Assembly (NCBI GenBank): GCA_003281045.1
Contig: QCDD01000003.1
Location: 1-64,000 of the forward strand
Direction of reading: 5' to 3'
DNA: 64,000 nt
From: Pelagibacteraceae bacterium AG-349-L23
GTDB lineage: Bacteria; Pseudomonadota; Alphaproteobacteria; Pelagibacterales; Pelagibacteraceae
Positions 59,812-64,000 of this stretch are shown piece after piece. A model generated the notes under the pieces. The model searched no databases, was not told where the DNA came from, and saw nothing but the letters and a program-made list of their open reading frames with translations. The first letter of the stretch is position 1, and each line of letters opens with the position of its first letter. The translations under genes were made by a program, and so were the position numbers.

Positions 59812-61713
59812 CTAATGAACAATTTTTGGTTTTAGGCCTAGAGCACCCATTGCTGACCCTTTGTCATCTTCTACTTTTAAGTCTTGTTTGTCTGCTGGGT
59901 ATATATTTTTATTGATTATATCTTCAATTTCTTCACCAGTTAATGTCTCATAAGTCATAAGAGCTTTAGCAATTTTGTGTAAATCCTCAACTTTTTCAGT
60001 CAAAATTTTCTTTGCAGTATTATAACCCTCATCTATAAGCTTTCTGATTTCTTTGTCTATTTTTTGTGCTACTTCCTCAGAGACTGACTGAGTTTGTGTT
60101 ACTGATCTTCCTAAAAAAACCTCTTCTTGATTTTCGCCATATTCAACAGGTCCCATTTCTTCGCTCATTCCATACTTAGTTACCATGGCTCTGGCAAGTT
60201 GCGTAGCTTGATTTATATCTGATCCACTACCTCCACCTGCTCCTGTTGATATATTATCTTTTCCAAAAATTACTTCTTCAGCAACTCTTCCACCAAAACA
60301 AACTGCCAACCTTGCTTTTAAATATTTAATAGAATGACCATGTTTATCTCTTTCTGGCAAATTCATAACCATACCTAATGCTCTACCCCGAGGTATTATA
60401 GTTGCTTTATGTATAGGATCATAACTTGGCATGTTGAAAGATACAAGCGCATGACCCCCTTCATGATAAGCTGTTAATTTTTTTTCATCCTCTGTCATCA
60501 CCATCGAACGTCTCTCAGCTCCCATCATTACTTTATCCTTTGCTTCCTCAAACTCATTTAGTGTAACAATTCTCTTATTTTTTCTAGCAGCCAACAAAGC
60601 CGATTCATTTACCAAATTAGCTAGATCTGCCCCAGAAAAACCAGGTGTACCTCTCGCAATAGTTCTTAGATTAACATCTGGTGCCATTTTTATTTTTTTA
60701 ACATGAACCTTTAGAATTTTTTCTCGTCCAATTATATCAGGATTTGATACAACTACTTGTCGATCAAACCTACCCGGTCTTAATAAAGCAGGATCTAATA
60801 CATCTGGTCTGTTTGTTGCAGCAATAATTATTACTCCTTCATTAGTATCAAAACCATCCATCTCAACTAAAAGCTGGTTAAGAGTTTGTTCTCGTTCATC
60901 GTTTCCACCACCTAAACCAGCACCCCTACTTCTTCCAACAGCATCAATTTCATCTATGAAAATTATACAAGGGGAATTTTTTTTTCCTTGTTCAAACATA
61001 TCTCTCACTCTAGAAGCGCCAACTCCTACAAACATTTCAACGAAATCTGAACCTGAGATCGTAAAGAATGGTACTCCAGCTTCACCTGCTATCGCTCTTG
61101 CTAATAAAGTTTTTCCAGTACCTGGTGGACCGACCAATAAAGCACCTCTTGGTATTTTTCCTCCAAGTCTACTAAATTTTCTTGGATCTTTTAAAAATTC
61201 TACAATTTCTTCAACTTCTTCTTTTGCTTCTTCTACACCTGCAACGTCATTAAATGTAACTTTACCCTTAAGTTCATTCATCATTTTTGCTTTTGATCTT
61301 CCAAAACCCATAGCTCCACCTTTGCCACCTTGCATTTGTCTCATGAAAAAAATCCAAACAGCAATTAATAACAACATAGGAAACCATGAAAGCAGGACAC
61401 CAAATAATGATGGCATTTTTTCTTCAATAGGTGCAGCTGAAATACTCACTCCTTTTTCAGAAAGTTTTTCAATTAAATTTGGATCGTTAGGAGAATAAGT
61501 TGTAAATGAGTTTCCATTTGAATACACACCTTTGATATTGTTACCTTGAATTTCTACTTTTAATACTTCTCCATTTTCAACAGATGTCAAGAATTCTGAG
61601 AATATAACCTTGTCCCCACCTCTAATATTTGTTTGGGGATTTTTAAACATATTATAAAGACCAATAGTTAAAAAAACTATGATAGCCCACATTGCAATGT
61701 TTTTTATATTCAT
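59812..61713 (-). CDS. ftsH: ATP-dependent membrane metalloprotease FtsH
   Basis: A 633-aa hexameric AAA+ protease. Two N-terminal membrane helices ([17 protein letters not shown] and [19 protein letters not shown]) flank a periplasmic domain. Walker A GPPGTGKT is at about residues 195-202, with SRH-type [22 protein letters not shown], and the zinc site HEGGH at about residue 418. It degrades membrane proteins and regulators such as RpoH, and is modulated by HflKC, all encoded in this window. A 10-bp direct repeat lies upstream. Confidence 0.97.
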   Translation of the reverse strand: MNIKNIAMWAIIVFLTIGLYNMFKNPQTNIRGGDKVIFSEFLTSVENGEVLKVEIQGNNIKGVYSNGNSFTTYSPNDPNLIEKLSEKGVSISAAPIEEKMPSLFGVLLSWFPMLLLIAVWIFFMRQMQGGKGGAMGFGRSKAKMMNELKGKVTFNDVAGVEEAKEEVEEIVEFLKDPRKFSRLGGKIPRGALLVGPPGTGKTLLARAIAGEAGVPFFTISGSDFVEMFVGVGASRVRDMFEQGKKNSPCIIFIDEIDAVGRSRGAGLGGGNDEREQTLNQLLVEMDGFDTNEGVIIIAATNRPDVLDPALLRPGRFDRQVVVSNPDIIGREKILKVHVKKIKMAPDVNLRTIARGTPGFSGADLANLVNESALLAARKNKRIVTLNEFEEAKDKVMMGAERRSMVMTEDEKKLTAYHEGGHALVSFNMPSYDPIHKATIIPRGRALGMVMNLPERDKHGHSIKYLKARLAVCFGGRVAEEVIFGKDNISTGAGGGSGSDINQATQLARAMVTKYGMSEEMGPVEYGENQEEVFLGRSVTQTQSVSEEVAQKIDKEIRKLIDEGYNTAKKILTEKVEDLHKIAKALMTYETLTGEEIEDIINKNIYPADKQDLKVEDDKGSAMGALGLKPKIVH

Positions 61714-61745
61714 AGGCTTAAAATAAGAATTATTATCAATTTAAC

Positions 61746-61772
61746 AAGTGGCATTTTGTGTAAAGTGGCATT
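61746..61772. repeat. Pair of 10-bp direct repeats upstream of ftsH
   Basis: AAGTGGCATT occurs at 61746-61755 and again at 61763-61772 (starts 17 bp apart). On the ftsH coding strand this reads AATGCCACTT twice, within 60 bp of the ATG. It lies in the small intergenic gap between tilS and ftsH and could be a regulator-binding pair. Length and identity exceed what I expect by chance in such a short gap. Confidence 0.5.
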
Positions 61773-61775
61773 ATT

Positions 61776-62804
61776 TTAGGGCTCTTTAGAGATAATTATT
61801 GATTGATTGACCTTTTCAATAATACAACCACCTAATGTAGCTCTATTCAATCGATTATTTTCAACTTCCCGGATAATTTTTTCTAATTTTTTTCCTCTCA
61901 CAAAATAATATTTTTCACCGATTAACTTTAATGATTCTGAAAAAGCTCTAAAAGTAACCTCTTGGGGTTGAAGAAAAAAATCACTATTGATAACTAATCT
62001 TTTTTTATTGTTTAAAAAAGAGGTATTTTCTCGTAAATTTTTATCAACATAAAACTCAATTACTTTGTTTGCATATTTTAAATTTTTAATCGTTTTTTTT
62101 AATTTATTTTTATCTAACCCATCTCTTTCAAGATTTTCCATTAATTTTCTTACTCGAACTCTTTGATATTTTTCATCATAGTTTGTTGGATCTTCTACAT
62201 AAAAATCAAAAACTTTTTTTGAAATAAAAATTAAATCCTCTTTTTTTATATTAATTAAAGGTCTTAATATGTTCTTTTTTTTTATTGTTGTCTTTATATC
62301 TAGAGATGTGAGACCTTTTATTCCACTACCCCTCAGAAGTCTTATAAAAAAATTTTCAATCAAATCATCCTCGTGATGCCCCATTAAAATATCTTTGATT
62401 TTTAATTGATTACATTTCTTGAAAAGTATTTCATATCTTTTTGTTCTAGCAATTGACTGGATGCTTTTCTTTGGTTTCTTTCCTTTCCAGGTTAATACTT
62501 CTGATTTTATAAAGTTTCTTTTAAGCAAATTTAAAACAAATTTAGCCTCTTTTGTAGACTCAGGTCTAAGTTTATGGTCGATAATATAAAACTTTGATTT
62601 TAAATTTTTTTTAATTGCATAAATTTTAGATAAAAAAGCTAAAGCAAGACTATCTGGACCACCTGAGACCGCAACTGCAAAACTTTCATCTAAATTTAAA
62701 GAGATCTCAAATTTTTTATAAATCTTATTTATTCTTTTATTATTTAAGTTATCTCTTAAAAGTTTAGGAATTTTGGTTGTTGCATTCGAATTTCTGAGAC
62801 TCAT
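61776..62804 (-). CDS. tilS: tRNA(Ile)-lysidine synthetase TilS
   Basis: TilS adds lysine to C34 of tRNA-Ile(CAU), so that it reads AUA. The 342-aa protein has the PP-loop SGGPDS at about residues 47-52, followed by KRYEILFKKCNQLKIKDILMGHHEDDLIENFFIRLLRGSGIKGL and DPTNYDEKYQRVRVR, all characteristic. Residues 1-40 overlap the end of cpoB by 41 nt. A later non-ATG start is possible since no other Met precedes the PP-loop. AUA codons should be frequent in this genome, fitting the need for TilS. Confidence 0.94.
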   Translation of the reverse strand: MSLRNSNATTKIPKLLRDNLNNKRINKIYKKFEISLNLDESFAVAVSGGPDSLALAFLSKIYAIKKNLKSKFYIIDHKLRPESTKEAKFVLNLLKRNFIKSEVLTWKGKKPKKSIQSIARTKRYEILFKKCNQLKIKDILMGHHEDDLIENFFIRLLRGSGIKGLTSLDIKTTIKKKNILRPLINIKKEDLIFISKKVFDFYVEDPTNYDEKYQRVRVRKLMENLERDGLDKNKLKKTIKNLKYANKVIEFYVDKNLRENTSFLNNKKRLVINSDFFLQPQEVTFRAFSESLKLIGEKYYFVRGKKLEKIIREVENNRLNRATLGGCIIEKVNQSIIISKEP

Positions 62805-63759
62805 ATTTAGCTTTTTGTATCACAGATTGGTTCGCTTCTGGATATTGTTCTTCAACACCATTGATCATTTTACAACCTTGATCTTTTTCTCCAATTTGTA
62901 CCATTGATACACCAAGCTTTAATAAGTTTATAGGTGCTTTTTCACCTTTAGGGTATCTTTGATAACCTTCTAAATATGCTGAGGCTGCATCCGTATACAA
63001 TTGTCGTATCCTAAAAGTTTCTGCATACCAATATTGAGCATTCCCAGCCAAATTATGTTCAGGATTTGTGTCAACGAACTCTCTGAATGCTCTTTCAGCA
63101 GTTGAATAATCACCAACTTTTAAAAAGCTTGTAGCAAACTGATATTGTTTATCTGGAGATTCATCTGGAAGAATTTTTTCTTCAGCTTGAAAAGTTTCAG
63201 TTACTACTAAAGCTGTTGAGTCTACAGAATTTGTTTTTTGTGATGTTTCATTGGTCGCTGTATCTTTATATGATATCGATCCCAAATCTTGAGGTTGAGA
63301 ACTTCCAGGTAAAACTTCTAACTGCTCATTATTTGTTTTTTTTGTTAATTTATTTTTATTTGCATCAGAAGACACAACACTTTCCAAGTCCTGAAATCTT
63401 ATTTGATTATCTGCTTGCACTTTTGACATTCTGCTGGATAGTTTGTCTAACTTAAAATTTATTTCCTCAAACTTATTTGTAAGTTCTTGAAATTGATTTT
63501 CAATTTCTGAAAGTTTTAATAAATGTCTTGTAAGAACATCTTCTGAATTATTATCTAAATTTGAATTTAAATTTTCAGAGCTATCACTATTTAATTCTAT
63601 TGATCCTGAGTATACGGCTTTTTCAAGAGTCTTTATATCTTTCTGAAGTTGATCTAATATTTCATAAATATTATGATTGTCAGCGTAAGAATAAGTTACC
63701 AAAAAAAAATTACTTAAACAAAGTGTAATAATTTTTAATTTTCTTAAAATGTGTCGCAT
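62764..63759 (-). CDS. cpoB: Tol-Pal associated protein CpoB (YbgF)
   Basis: A 331-aa periplasmic protein with signal peptide (ITLCLSNFFLVTYSYA), an N-terminal coiled-coil trimerisation region (about residues 75-120: HLLKLSEIENQFQELTNKFEEINFKLDKLSSRM), a Ser/Thr-rich linker and C-terminal TPR repeats (DYSTAERAFREFVDTNPEHNLAGNAQYWYAETF). CpoB coordinates peptidoglycan synthesis and outer membrane constriction with PBP1B and Tol-Pal. It is downstream of pal as in most proteobacteria, and a hairpin terminator lies between them. Confidence 0.93.
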   Translation of the reverse strand: MRHILRKLKIITLCLSNFFLVTYSYADNHNIYEILDQLQKDIKTLEKAVYSGSIELNSDSSENLNSNLDNNSEDVLTRHLLKLSEIENQFQELTNKFEEINFKLDKLSSRMSKVQADNQIRFQDLESVVSSDANKNKLTKKTNNEQLEVLPGSSQPQDLGSISYKDTATNETSQKTNSVDSTALVVTETFQAEEKILPDESPDKQYQFATSFLKVGDYSTAERAFREFVDTNPEHNLAGNAQYWYAETFRIRQLYTDAASAYLEGYQRYPKGEKAPINLLKLGVSMVQIGEKDQGCKMINGVEEQYPEANQSVIQKAKYESQKFECNNQNS

Positions 63760-63786
63760 TAAAATAATCTTATGATTAAAATAATG

Positions 63787-63830
63787 GCAAAAAAAAGACC
63801 CTTAACTAATTGAATTAATTAAGGGTCTTA
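63787..63830 (-). terminator. Rho-independent terminator between pal and cpoB
   Basis: An 11-bp stem AAGACCCTTAA (63795-63805) with TTAAGGGTCTT (63819-63829) encloses a 13-nt loop. On the minus strand the 3' arm ends GGGTCTTTTTTTT, giving a U-tract right after the stem. It probably terminates most pal transcripts or attenuates readthrough into cpoB. The plus-strand side also has a T-rich stretch, so it could work both ways. Confidence 0.85.
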
Positions 63831-63842
63831 AATTTTTTAAAA

Positions 63843-64000
63843 TTAATTTGCTTTTACTGTAACAGATCTTCTGTTTTTTGACCAAGCCAAAGGATTAGAA
63901 CCAGAGTCAACTGGTCTTTCTTTTCCATAACTTAAAACTGAAATTCTGTTAGAGGAAATCCCATAAGTCATTAAATAATCTTTAGCAGCATTAGCTCTTC
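63843..64000 (-). CDS. pal: Peptidoglycan-associated lipoprotein Pal, C-terminal part
   Basis: The minus strand encodes the last 52 residues before a TAA at 63843-63845 and runs off the window edge. The sequence RANAAKDYLMTYGISSNRISVLSYGKERPVDSGSNPLAWSKNRRSVTV matches the C-terminal OmpA-like peptidoglycan-binding domain, especially the NRR motif. Pal tethers the outer membrane to the wall in the Tol-Pal system. The cpoB gene follows after a terminator. Confidence 0.92.
   Translation of the reverse strand, partial: RANAAKDYLMTYGISSNRISVLSYGKERPVDSGSNPLAWSKNRRSVTVKAN

Overview
The window looks like a chromosomal segment of a streamlined, very AT-rich alphaproteobacterium of the SAR11 (Pelagibacter) type. 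This is inferred from low GC, near-zero intergenic space, many 1-8 nt gene overlaps, a circularly permuted two-piece tmRNA gene, and alphaproteobacterial gene orders (pal-cpoB-tilS-ftsH-folP-glmM; mreB-mreC-mreD-mrdA-rodA; hflK-hflC-DUF2065-degP). No phage, transposon, CRISPR array or rRNA operon was seen. The protein calls rest on reading motifs by eye; no database search was run.

Region 1 (1-14 kb) is a type IV pilus/secretion locus. It holds the 5' part of a PilM-like gene with an unusual N-terminal extension, a 530-bp gene-free region with eight 11-bp iterons, a small membrane protein, a GAF-SpoIIE phosphatase, prepilin peptidase PilD, a giant PilY1-like tip protein, a small secreted protein, four pilin-like proteins (PilX, PilW, PilV, FimT types) and the PilT motor. 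This is the least ordinary part of the window. The PilM-like protein (actin/FtsA fold family) carries a segment resembling the Arm-type DNA-binding domain of tyrosine recombinases, and its gene starts 20 bp from the iteron array (four CTCTAACACAA-type copies, then four inverted). That combination suggests a self-binding or DNA-tethering module.

Region 2 (14-36 kb) is almost entirely on the minus strand. It has a small salvage/repair group (membrane protein, msrB, deacetylase-like enzyme, D-2-hydroxyacid dehydrogenase, DMT transporter, D-amino-acid dehydrogenase), then the elongasome (rodA, mrdA, mreD, mreC, mreB), branched-chain amino acid synthesis (leuA, ilvC, ilvH, ilvI), miaA, and envelope proteostasis (degP, DUF2065, hflC, hflK). 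mrp on the plus strand and thyX on the minus strand overlap at their 3' ends.

Region 3 (36-53 kb) begins with ssrA (two-piece tmRNA, tag ANESYAIAA). It continues with a membrane-anchored sugar dehydrogenase-like propeller, an FkbM-type methyltransferase, ppdK, glyS, glyQ, an S49 peptidase, ispB, pdxH, aroC, the isoprenoid genes dxs-ispA-xseB, sua5, and an ABC-2 exporter pair.

Region 4 (53-64 kb) has tRNA-Arg(TCG), rluD and rpoH, followed on the minus strand by pal (partial), a terminator, cpoB, tilS, ftsH, folP, glmM, thiD and purA, in order of transcription. Convergent pairs generally meet with overlaps or gaps of a few bases.
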